Part shown: in pieces, positions 54,701-62,800 of the stretch
How positions within the stretch are numbered: position 1 is the first letter of the stretch
Layout: every line of letters starts with the position of its first letter
From: Neobacillus sp. OS1-2
Lineage (GTDB): Bacteria; Bacillota; Bacilli; Bacillales; Cytobacillaceae
Assembly: GCF_030915505.1 (NCBI RefSeq)
Contig: NZ_CP133265.1
Span: forward strand, 1,178,001-1,242,000
Direction: 5' to 3'
Length of the DNA: 64,000 nt
The notes under the pieces: model-generated
The model's database searches: none
What the model was told of the DNA's origin: nothing
The model's input: the letters and a program-made list of their open reading frames with translations, nothing else
Made by a program: the position numbers and the translations under genes

Positions 54701-56227
54701 CAAGGTAATGCACAAGTACTTGACCAAGTCTTAGTTACAAAAAATATGGAAGCTTATACAACGGTAGATATTTTACACATTAACTCTGGATTCATGGAAG
54801 AACATGGACGTGCAAGTGACCACGATCCAGTGATTATCCAAACACAATTAAAGGCTGCGGGTGGAGAAGTTCTACCACCAGTAACACCGCCAGAATCAAC
54901 AAAAATTTACAACTTAAATAACTTCAAAACAAAGAAGTTAACAGTTTCAAATGAAGGTGCAGATATTACAGTTAGTGCAGATTCGGTTATTACCGATGGT
55001 ATTGTATTAAAAGGCTCCTACGCAAAGCTAAAAGGTGAAGGCTTAAAGAATACAGTGATTACCATTAGCCCAGCCAAACAAGGTGCAGTTATTGACCTAA
55101 GCGGTATTCAGGTTAAAGAGGTTATTATTGATAATGCCAACATTAGTCAAATTAGAGGCGCTGAAAACGTTCAGAAATGGACGATTAAAGACGGCGTAGA
55201 TACATCTAACATCAAAATATCTAATGTAGGAGGAGAAGTTATTACTTCTCCTTTTTTACCGAAACCAGTAAATCAGTCCCCTGTTGTAGCGGCACCACTG
55301 CAAAATATTTCTGTTCAAGCAGGTTCATCCGTTTCCATCAATTTAACTAACTATTTTTCAGATCCGGATGGTGATGCTTTAACCTACAGTACAACTGCTG
55401 GTACTGTACAAGGAGCGACTTTAACGCTTCAAACTGAAACTGAGGGTATTGTAAATATTACCGTTACAGCAAATGATGGCAATAAAACAGTTAGTGCTTC
55501 TTTTACCGTAACAGTAACCGCGGCACCATCTAATACTGTGGAAGCCTATTATCAAGCAGCAGCTGGAAAAACAGGTGCTGAACTTAAACTATCCCTGCAC
55601 AATATCATTAAAACACAAACAAAATTAACATATGCTCAGGTAACAGAAGCTTTAAAGAAAACAGATGAAGATCCGAACAATCCAAACAACGTGATTCTTC
55701 TTTACACGAACCGTTCACAAGCAAAGACGACATTTGGTTCAGGTGTGAATGACTGGAATCGTGAGCATGTTTGGGCAAAATCACATGGTAACTTTGGGAC
55801 AAGCGTCGGACCAGGTACTGATATTCACCATTTACGGCCTACTGACGCATCTGTCAACAGCACACGTAGACATTTAGATTTTGATAACGGCGGCAGATCA
55901 CAGGGTGAATGTGCTGACTGTTATTATGATAGTGATTCATTTGAGCCACCGAATCATGTTAAGGGCGATATTGCAAGAATGCTAATGTATATGGATGTAC
56001 GTTATGAAGGTGACGGCGGTGAGCTTGACCTTGAGCTAGCTGACAAGGTCAATACGTACCCCACACCAACTCACGGCAAGAAATCTGTCCTGCTGCAATG
56101 GAGCAAAATGGATCCGCCGGATGCCTTTGAAAAGCATAGAAATGATGTCATACAATCGATTCAAGGAAACCGCAATCCATTCATCGATCATCCTGAATGG
56201 GCGGACCAAATCTGGCCAGCAAGCTAA
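51709..56227 (+). pseudogene. YhcR-like multidomain secreted nuclease, frameshifted
   Basis: TTG 51709 has GGAGGTG 5 nt upstream. A signal peptide is followed by a lamin-tail-like domain (DLFISEYIEGSSFNKAIEVYN), a chitobiase-like repeat (AKIYYTTDGTEPTTES), OB-fold nucleic-acid-binding segments, then at about 53010-53040 the frame moves by one base. The new frame resumes inside a second chitobiase-like repeat (STVYTQPIVINKATTV), so sequence is missing as well. It continues with an OB-fold, an endonuclease/exonuclease/phosphatase domain (LTIGTYNVENFS, GLNEVQDN, LLGDFND, SDHDPVI), a cadherin-like segment and a C-terminal endonuclease I domain (NREHVWAKSHG, DIHHLRPTD). The two open frames end at 53061 and 56227. 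Only the second half could be active, but it lacks a start and signal peptide. Confidence 0.85.
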
Positions 56228-56230
56228 CAA

Positions 56231-56268
56231 AAAAGATGTTCCGTAACTACTCGGAACCTCTTTTATGG
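56231..56268. terminator. Bidirectional terminator after the nuclease gene
   Basis: GTTCCG pairs with CGGAAC with outer AAAAGA/TCTTTT pairing; lies between the plus-strand nuclease and the minus-strand protease gene and overlaps the latter's last codons. Confidence 0.8.
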
Positions 56269-57171
56269 TGATTCTGCCGCCTTCACCAATTCAACTACCT
56301 CTAACTGCTGCCTCAAGCGTCTTTGTTTTAATTTTTCCATCGTAAAAAGAGTTACGTGAACACTTAACACAGCTAGCGCAAATAGTTCTACAGCATAATC
56401 GATATAGTACCACGACAATGTGGCGGTGATATCGTAAAGTGTATGGACGAGGACGGTCACCCACAGGTTTCGTGTCCATAATAAGATTAATCCAAAGAGT
56501 AATCCCATATTGGCAAAAGTTACGATGGCGCCTATGCTTACTGACCATGGCTCTACGGAATCTAGCGTATGGTCGATTCCGAACAGGATGGACGTGAGAA
56601 ACAGTGCACCCATCAGGAAGATGTCTCTTCGGCCGCTCTCCCATCTGCGCGGGAATATCTTTTTAAACATAACAAGAAGAAGAATCATGTACGCAAGCCG
56701 CCAAACCTCTTCTAACCCGGCAAGTGTGTCGGCATATAAATCATAGCCAATCGTATCTACTTTTTCGAAAAAGGACAAAACAGGTTCTTCTGCTGGAGTA
56801 CCAATATCCTCTCCAACAGCCATTTGAATGTCGGTGTAGTCTTGAACGTATTGATCATAATCCGTGTTGAAATCTTGAAACGTGTAAGTTGAAAACATAT
56901 TGATGACTGTGCTGCCTAGAAAGAAAATCAAGAAGGCACCTGTGAATTGAAGGGTAAGCTGCCTTTTCGTTTTCGGTTGGGACGTGGGACTTTGAAGCCG
57001 GTGGTGCAACTTCAAGCCAATAAAAAAGGACGACACCATCATCGCATCATATAGGGTACTCGCCATATTGCTGTACCGCATGCAATAAAGGAAAATTTCC
57101 GCTCCAATGGTGACGATGAGCATGGCAAACAGTAATCTTTTCGAAATCAGTTGTGTTAGGTTTGTTGTCAT
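56263..57171 (-). CDS. CPBP-family intramembrane metalloprotease
   Basis: 302 aa with about eight transmembrane helices. CPBP (Abi/CAAX protease) motifs are visible: motif 1 LEEVWR, motif 2 FGIDH and motif 3 HTLYD. Motif 1 has EExxR spacing rather than the usual EExxxR, so activity should be checked. Members cleave membrane peptides or act in bacteriocin self-protection and protein maturation. GGGGAG lies 6 nt before ATG. A 30-aa membrane peptide gene ends 25 bp upstream and probably shares its transcript. Confidence 0.8.
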   Translation of the reverse strand: MTTNLTQLISKRLLFAMLIVTIGAEIFLYCMRYSNMASTLYDAMMVSSFFIGLKLHHRLQSPTSQPKTKRQLTLQFTGAFLIFFLGSTVINMFSTYTFQDFNTDYDQYVQDYTDIQMAVGEDIGTPAEEPVLSFFEKVDTIGYDLYADTLAGLEEVWRLAYMILLLVMFKKIFPRRWESGRRDIFLMGALFLTSILFGIDHTLDSVEPWSVSIGAIVTFANMGLLFGLILLWTRNLWVTVLVHTLYDITATLSWYYIDYAVELFALAVLSVHVTLFTMEKLKQRRLRQQLEVVELVKAAESP

Positions 57172-57195
57172 CTACTGCTCCCCTGCCTCTCCTAT

Positions 57196-57288
57196 TCACC
57201 TAAAAAAAGTAACCGCCAGAATACCAAATCCATTTAAAAACAGTAGGAAAATAATACAGCCAAGCGCCCACTTCCATTTTCTTGTCAC
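57196..57288 (-). CDS. Small hydrophobic peptide (30 aa)
   Basis: GTG start with GGAG 8 nt upstream; MTRKWKWALG leads into one transmembrane helix (CIIFLLFLNGFGILAVTFF) and ends after one Arg. No family known to me. Its position immediately before the CPBP protease gene makes it a candidate partner or substrate; this is inference from position and ribosome site only. Confidence 0.5.
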   Translation of the reverse strand: MTRKWKWALGCIIFLLFLNGFGILAVTFFR

Positions 57289-57491
57289 CGTGTTTTCTCC
57301 TTTACATTTAAGGTCATGTTTAGCAGAACTAGAAAAAGATAATAATAGTACTAATTTATCATAGCAAGAGTCATAGGTCACCAAAATATTATTTCCTGTA
57401 AAGCGCAGCAATTAAGGTGATTTTTCATGATGAACAAACATATGAATGTACAAGCTGTTAGTGTATTTTTTAAAAGATAGGAGTTCAGAAA

Positions 57492-57800
57492 ATGAAGCGT
57501 CTTGGATCCATTATTTTGTCTATTTTTATAATCTTTGTTTTATCAGCAACAAATCCTGAGCGTTCCGATTATCTTGATTGGATTAATCACAAAACCATGG
57601 ATCAGTCGTCGAACATCCTTAAAAAGGGAATTCTCTCCGTTGCGGGAAAATCCATCTTTGATGCTGGAACGACCAAATCCGATTATCTTGTTTTCTCCGT
57701 CTATAAAACGGATTTTACGGATGTGGGACTTGGGAAGGTTACGACGATAGGGGTTTTCAATCAATTTATCCCACTGTCTAGTTTTGAAAAGGGCCAGTAA
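57492..57800 (+). CDS. DUF4359-family protein
   Basis: 102 aa. A hydrophobic N-terminus (SIILSIFIIFVLSATNP) with NPERSDYLDWINHKTM and a C-terminal FSVYKTDFTD..KVTTIGVFNQFIPL matches the DUF4359 pattern of small exported or membrane-bound Bacillus proteins. TAGGAG lies 8 nt before ATG. Function unknown. The stop codon lies within the terminator stem. Confidence 0.85.
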   Translation: MKRLGSIILSIFIIFVLSATNPERSDYLDWINHKTMDQSSNILKKGILSVAGKSIFDAGTTKSDYLVFSVYKTDFTDVGLGKVTTIGVFNQFIPLSSFEKGQ

Positions 57801-57819
57801 CGATTACTGGCTCTTTTCT
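57786..57819. terminator. Bidirectional terminator
   Basis: AAAAGGGCCAGTAA and TTACTGGCTCTTTT around CGA; overlaps the stop codon of the DUF4359 gene and serves the leftward gene on the other side. Confidence 0.88.
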
Positions 57820-59590
57820 ATTTCTCCACTTTTTCCACTGTAAAAACCGGAACGCGAACCTGCACGCCGCTTCCGTCAGTTATATCCTCGTACCCGCTCA
57901 AAATTCCAATGACAGTATAGTTTTTATAAATGATAAAATCCGATTGCCCTTTTAATAATAAGTACGTTTTCTCCCAACTGCTCGTAGTATTGTTATAGGT
58001 TTCAGATAGTGTGACCAATGCCCCTCCGTTTGCTTTCGCTGCGGCGTTTGCAGTGAAGCGTACCTTTTTCCCTGCGTAATTGGTCACTTCGTTTACCTGA
58101 ATATCAACATAATCTACCTTTATTTTTGAAAAATGATACACGCCCTGAGCATCCGGTTCAAAATAGCTGTGTTCGCCAGCACCTTGGCCGGTTGGATTGT
58201 CTACTAGTAAAAGCTGCTTCGATTCAACGGTTAAATGGTCAGCCTCCACATCAAGAATTTTCACCAATGCACCGGAGCGAACTTCATAGGCCAAATAATG
58301 ATGTTTCCGTTCCGACGATTTGGCATCGAGAGAGATAACCGGATTGTTTGCTGAACCATAGCTGCTTTCTAGGTCTAGTGATGTAACGGTCGGCGAGCCC
58401 TCTAAGGTTCCCTCGGAAACTGCCAGCGCCTCTTCTCCCTTACGCTTGCCAAAATAGATTCCCCCGTCTTTGGAGATAGCAGCAATGACCAGATCTGCGC
58501 CCCATTTGTTCTTCATATTCACAGCGCTCGTAAATTCCTTTGTTGGATAGAGACGCTTTAGGAGGCGAACCGGCTCATGTTGATCCCAGGCAAGATTGGC
58601 ATCAGTAATCAGCTGCTCCGTATTTTCTATTGGTTTAAGTGTTTCATAGAGGCTAATCGCTTCCTCGTATTTATTGGTGGTGATAAGACTTTTCGCCTTG
58701 TTAAGTAAATTCCCCTTTGTTTTTTCAATAACAGAAAACACCTTGGCATCCTTCATATGGGCTGATAGGTTTTTAACAGAGTTTGCTTGCTCAGCAAATG
58801 CCGCATAATCCTTGTTAGCGATTGAAGTAGTAAGAACCTTTATGAAATGGCTGTCAAGGATGGCTTGAAGCCAGCTGGAATCGATCGTCAACTTTGTCAG
58901 TATTGCAAATTGCCGATTTCCTTCGCTTGCGGTTACAGCAACGGAACTATTTTTCGCTATCAATGCCTTGATTTTCGCCATGTAATAGTGCTGGAACACG
59001 GATTGAATTTCTTTTGTTTTGGCCACATCATCGCCATAGAATTCTGCAGGAATCTTCGTTAAGATGGTAAAAACCTTTTCCTCCTCGGCGTCTTCCTTCT
59101 GTAATTTTGCTAGCTGTGTTTTCTTTATTCCGGAAAAATAACCCGCGAAATCCTGGTCCAGCTTTGTTAAAGTATGCATCTCTCCATACATATCCTGTTG
59201 AATCGTGGTGCCTGACACCCAGTTTTTCCTGTTCTCCTGCCAGCGGTTGTAGGTATCAACGAGTTGATCAAGATCTTTTTCGTTTTGATAGGCCGCTGCC
59301 TCTTTATCTAGGTCCTCCATGGTTTCACGAATCGGCGAAAGGACCAGGAGCTTCCGGTTGATATCTTGATTATGGTCTGTGACAGCTAGATTTCGCTTAG
59401 CAGACCGGAACTTTTTTTCAGCGGCCACCAAATTTCCTGACTGATACAATCTCACTGCTTCTTCATAGTCAGCGATTTTTTCATGTGCAAGAATGATTTT
59501 GCCGCCAACAAGAACGAGCAAAACCACAAGTAGTAGCAAAACAAAGTTCCGCGATCGAATCACTTTTTTATAAACGGTAGATTTAGGCAT
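57818..59590 (-). CDS. Membrane-anchored repeat protein of unknown function
   Basis: 590 aa from ATG 59590, which overlaps the previous stop by 8 bp and has GAAAGGG 9 nt upstream; a longer frame to 59740 only reads through the neighbour. One transmembrane helix near the N-terminus (FVLLLLVVLLVLVGGKIIL). Residues 35-350 are helical and TPR/coiled-coil-like (EAVRLYQSGNLVAAEKKFRSAK, KYEEAISLYETLKPIENTE). The last 230 residues are beta-rich (ADLVIAAISKDGGIYFGKRKG, HHYLAYEVRSGALVKIL). No named family recognised. Last gene of the operon divergent from the VWA/tubulin genes. A partial copy of an intergenic repeat lies inside the gene (59205-59219). Confidence 0.8.
   Translation of the reverse strand: MPKSTVYKKVIRSRNFVLLLLVVLLVLVGGKIILAHEKIADYEEAVRLYQSGNLVAAEKKFRSAKRNLAVTDHNQDINRKLLVLSPIRETMEDLDKEAAAYQNEKDLDQLVDTYNRWQENRKNWVSGTTIQQDMYGEMHTLTKLDQDFAGYFSGIKKTQLAKLQKEDAEEEKVFTILTKIPAEFYGDDVAKTKEIQSVFQHYYMAKIKALIAKNSSVAVTASEGNRQFAILTKLTIDSSWLQAILDSHFIKVLTTSIANKDYAAFAEQANSVKNLSAHMKDAKVFSVIEKTKGNLLNKAKSLITTNKYEEAISLYETLKPIENTEQLITDANLAWDQHEPVRLLKRLYPTKEFTSAVNMKNKWGADLVIAAISKDGGIYFGKRKGEEALAVSEGTLEGSPTVTSLDLESSYGSANNPVISLDAKSSERKHHYLAYEVRSGALVKILDVEADHLTVESKQLLLVDNPTGQGAGEHSYFEPDAQGVYHFSKIKVDYVDIQVNEVTNYAGKKVRFTANAAAKANGGALVTLSETYNNTTSSWEKTYLLLKGQSDFIIYKNYTVIGILSGYEDITDGSGVQVRVPVFTVEKVEK
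59205..59219. repeat. Half copy of the GTGGTGCCTGTCACC repeat inside a gene
   Basis: GTGGTGCCTGACACC; matches one arm of the perfect palindrome at 62688-62720 at 14 of 15 bases, and encodes VSGTT in the minus-strand gene. Confidence 0.6.
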
Positions 59591-60542
59591 GACTGAATAC
59601 CCTTTCTTTTCCACGCATAAAACGCTTGAAATCGGGATCATAGGAATACTTTTTTGCGACCAAACGAAGCGTTGTTTCCTTAAGACCGCCCCAGTCGATT
59701 TCTGGATTGGCATGGATGATATTACACAGCCGTAATACACGTTCCTTTGGAAAATAATCTAGAAATTCTTCAATAAACGGGGCAAATTCGAGAATGTACA
59801 GTTTCATTCGTAAGGCTGTTCCGGCGGCAGCAATGAGTGAGTCCATGCCAAAATCAATGACAATCGCATCTCGATAATGGATAAAGTAGGCAATCCCCTT
59901 TTTCGTCATCAGGGTACGATTGATTTTTACTACCTCAAGCGCATATTTCACAAAATTTTTATCATAGGATGATGGAATAAGGGGTTCAAGTTCTAGTTCC
60001 ATGTCACTTCTTAGGGCAATTTTGTTTAGTACCATCACGCGGCGGATTTTCATGCGATCGGTTGAAATCAGATCGCCAATTTCGCGAAGCTTTTCATCAG
60101 CCTGGGCCAGTTTCGCTTCTGTTATATCTGCTTTCGCAAGGTCACTGTCAAACTGAATTCCCGCTTGAATTTTGCGAAAATCGACCCGGAGAAGCTTTTT
60201 CAATTGATGGAAATACTCACTTTTCAGGAACATAGAGTTTAAGGCTATATAGCAGGTACAAAAGATGAGGCCAGCGAATAAGGAATAGTACATGGTGTGA
60301 ATCGTAGGAGCGAATAGAATGCCAAGGCAGACAACTAGCAATAGTCGAATCACCTCGGTTGTTAACCGTTTTTTACTAATCGATTTTACGAGATTCTCGA
60401 TTCCAGCAAATTTTGTGCCGCAGGTTGGACATGTCTCATCCTTTAAAACAGAATAACGATGGCATTTTTTACACATTTTTAGCTTTTGAAAGCGATAGAT
60501 TGTTCGCTTCTTCTTCGATAACTGAATGGCCTGTTTAGCCAA
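59583..60542 (-). CDS. Zinc-ribbon membrane protein of unknown function
   Basis: 319 aa from TTG 60542; AGGTGAT pairs perfectly with the 16S tail 6 nt before it, while a GTG at 60551 lies inside that site. Residues about 24-45 form a zinc ribbon (CKKCHRYSVLKDETCPTCG). Two hydrophobic helices follow (VIRLLLVVCLGILFAPTI, SLFAGLIFCTCYIALNSMF), then a cytosolic helical domain of about 200 residues (IDFGMDSLIAAAGTALRM, FIEEFLDYFPKERVLRLCNI) that I do not recognise. The start overlaps the preceding small gene and the stop overlaps the next gene, so all three are coupled. Confidence 0.8.
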   Translation of the reverse strand: MAKQAIQLSKKKRTIYRFQKLKMCKKCHRYSVLKDETCPTCGTKFAGIENLVKSISKKRLTTEVIRLLLVVCLGILFAPTIHTMYYSLFAGLIFCTCYIALNSMFLKSEYFHQLKKLLRVDFRKIQAGIQFDSDLAKADITEAKLAQADEKLREIGDLISTDRMKIRRVMVLNKIALRSDMELELEPLIPSSYDKNFVKYALEVVKINRTLMTKKGIAYFIHYRDAIVIDFGMDSLIAAAGTALRMKLYILEFAPFIEEFLDYFPKERVLRLCNIIHANPEIDWGGLKETTLRLVAKKYSYDPDFKRFMRGKERVFSHA

Positions 60543-60684
60543 TGGAATCACCTTCGTTTAACATGATGATTAATTCATCATCGATATCTTTGAAATCGCC
60601 GCTGTTGCGTTTCTTTTTCAAAAGTTTGGAGGTTTTCCAAAGCAGGATTACCACTAGAATACTAGTAAAGATGAGGCTGTACAT
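60535..60684 (-). CDS. Small membrane protein (49 aa)
   Basis: ATG with GGGGGA 6 nt upstream; MYSLIFTSILVVILLW is a membrane helix followed by a basic stretch (KLLKKKRN) and an acidic tail (GDFKDIDDELIIMLNEGD). Overlaps the zinc-ribbon gene by 8 bp, the same type of overlap as between the next two genes. First gene of the operon; no family known to me. Confidence 0.7.
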   Translation of the reverse strand: MYSLIFTSILVVILLWKTSKLLKKKRNSGDFKDIDDELIIMLNEGDSIG

Positions 60685-60890
60685 GATATTCCCCCTGTTT
60701 GAATGTTTTACGCTAATCTATAAAATTTTTCCAAAATAGTAAGTTAATTTTCATTATAATAGGAAAATTTTTAAAATTCTAGGGATTATTGCTTGGGCAT
60801 ATAATAATAACGATGATAAAATGGGTTCATAATAGGATTTTTTTGTAATTATTGCACGAAATAGGAAACTGCTAGTGGAGGTGCACACAG

Positions 60891-62669
60891 ATGGTAAAAA
60901 AATGGATTAGTAGCTTTATAATGATAACTTTCTTTCTCTGCAACAGTCATTATTTAAGTGTACGCGCAGCGAGCCCGCTGCATTCCACTTCTCGGATTGA
61001 AGGGATGCTGGTGGTGGATGTCAGTAATTCCATGAAGAGCAGTGACCCCCAGAATATTAGCAGTGAAGCGATGAAGATGTTTATTGATATGGCCTCCCTT
61101 AACGGCGATAAAATTGGGGCAATTGCATATGCAGATGAAGTGATGCGGGAAAAAGCACTCGTCAAAATCCACTCGGAACAGGATAAGCAGGATCTGAAGG
61201 ATTTCGTTGACTCGGTAGAAAAATACACCTATACCGATTTATCTACTGGGGTGAAGGAAGCGGTTAAGGTGCTGGGGTCGAGCCATGAGCAGGGGTACTT
61301 CCCATTGATTGTGTTGCTTGCAGATGGCAATAACGAATTGAATCCGAAAAAGTCCAAAACCTCGACCGAGGCGGATGCGGATCTGAAGAAGGCCGTTGCA
61401 GAAGCACAGACGAAGGGATATCCGATTTATACCATCGGCTTAAATGCAGACGGCAAGCTAAATAAAGATGTGCTCACAGATGTAGCAAAGAGCACGAATG
61501 GTAAATTTTTTGAAGCTACCTCTGCGGATAAGCTTCCGGGTATCCTCAGTGAAATTTTTGCCAATCATTTGAAGTTAAAAATTGTCCCTGTCGATCAATT
61601 AGTGGGAAATGACGACTTTCAGGTCATCAAAATTACGGTGCCGAACGAAAATGTGTTAGAAGCGAATATTTCGCTGATGTCGAGCCAGCCCGTGGAGGTT
61701 AAACTGGTGGATCCGTCCGGTAAAGAGCTGGCCGTTCCTTCTGATCAGGTACTGCTGTCACGGTCAAAGAGCTATTCGATGTTGAAGCTGCGGAAGCCCG
61801 TGGAAGGTGATTGGACACTGAAAGTAAAAGGCGTACCCCAGGATAAAATCGATATCAATCTAGTATTCAACTATGATTTACAGCTGAAGCTTGCCCCATT
61901 TGCCAAGCAAAGCTACAAAGCGGGCGAAACGGTAGAGATTGGAGCGGTATTTGAGGATAGCGGCACTGCTATTACCGATAAAGAAATCTATAAATCGATG
62001 AAAGCAACTGTATATGTCAAAGACCTCGATAAAGGGAAAACGGAATCGTTTGCCTTAAATTCCGGGGACCAAGGGTTTACCGGTCAATTCAAGCTTGGAG
62101 ATTCTACACGCTATGAGGTGGTGGTGAAGGCGGAGGATAGTAGCTTCTTCCGTGAAACCGAGCCACAAAGGATGACTGTACAACAGTCGGCGGCTGCGCC
62201 TGTGACGACGAAACCAGTAGTATCGTCCGAGGATGAGAAACCTTTTCCGTGGCTTTATGTGGTTGGCGGTTTGGTAGGTACCCTGGTGCTCGCAGCCCTT
62301 GCTTACCTCCTTTTAGGAAAAATAAAACAAGCGGGGCGCGGCTTTAGCGGCCAAATGGTCGTGGAAATAAAGGATGAGGATACAGGGGAACGAACAAGCC
62401 CACAGTTCAAGAAATTAAAGAGCTTTAAAGGAAGGTTGCGGCTGCACCAGCTTTTATCGCTGTCCCCAGAGTTTGCGGAAACGGAAGGTGTCATTTTCAA
62501 ACCGGCAGCAGGTGATGCCCTCCTGCTCGTCAATAACTCTGGCTGCACCATTGAAAAAGGCGGCCGGGCCATTGACGCCAAAAAAGGCCTTGTCATCAAA
62601 CGAAACGACCGTCTGCGCATCATTCCGAAAAAAGTTAATAAAACCATTTACGTTGAGTATATAAGTTAA
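60891..62669 (+). CDS. Membrane-anchored von Willebrand factor A domain protein
   Basis: 592 aa. Signal peptide 1-26. VWA domain at about 34-230 with an intact metal-ion site DVSNSMKSS (DxSxS), TYTDLSTGV (Thr) and LLADGNNE (Asp). Beta-rich region to about 435, one transmembrane helix (WLYVVGGLVGTLVLAALAYLLL, about 455-478), then a cytosolic domain of about 115 residues (KLKSFKGRLRLHQLLSL ... GDALLLVNNSGCTIEKGG). GGAGGTG lies 7 nt before ATG. Followed 131 bp later by the tubulin-like gene. VWA domains bind partner proteins through Mg2+; the layout suggests an outside sensor or adhesin linked to a cytosolic cytoskeletal protein. Confidence 0.88.
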   Translation: MVKKWISSFIMITFFLCNSHYLSVRAASPLHSTSRIEGMLVVDVSNSMKSSDPQNISSEAMKMFIDMASLNGDKIGAIAYADEVMREKALVKIHSEQDKQDLKDFVDSVEKYTYTDLSTGVKEAVKVLGSSHEQGYFPLIVLLADGNNELNPKKSKTSTEADADLKKAVAEAQTKGYPIYTIGLNADGKLNKDVLTDVAKSTNGKFFEATSADKLPGILSEIFANHLKLKIVPVDQLVGNDDFQVIKITVPNENVLEANISLMSSQPVEVKLVDPSGKELAVPSDQVLLSRSKSYSMLKLRKPVEGDWTLKVKGVPQDKIDINLVFNYDLQLKLAPFAKQSYKAGETVEIGAVFEDSGTAITDKEIYKSMKATVYVKDLDKGKTESFALNSGDQGFTGQFKLGDSTRYEVVVKAEDSSFFRETEPQRMTVQQSAAAPVTTKPVVSSEDEKPFPWLYVVGGLVGTLVLAALAYLLLGKIKQAGRGFSGQMVVEIKDEDTGERTSPQFKKLKSFKGRLRLHQLLSLSPEFAETEGVIFKPAAGDALLLVNNSGCTIEKGGRAIDAKKGLVIKRNDRLRIIPKKVNKTIYVEYIS

Positions 62670-62687
62670 CATGTAAAGCGTAGTAAC

Positions 62688-62720
62688 GGTGACAGGCACC
62701 ACGAAGTGGTGCCTGTCACC
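62688..62720. repeat. 15-bp perfect palindrome, dispersed-repeat type
   Basis: GGTGACAGGCACCAC-GAA-GTGGTGCCTGTCACC. I recall this kind of GGTGnCAGGCACC palindrome as a dispersed intergenic repeat in Bacillus-type genomes. It stands between the VWA and tubulin-like genes and may act as a weak attenuator; no T-run follows. Confidence 0.75.
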
Positions 62721-62800
62721 AATTGAATCTTTATCACGTTATTTTACGTCTTTATATGTAGTAGGACTAATTGATTTTACAGCCAGGGAGGAATTTGTGC

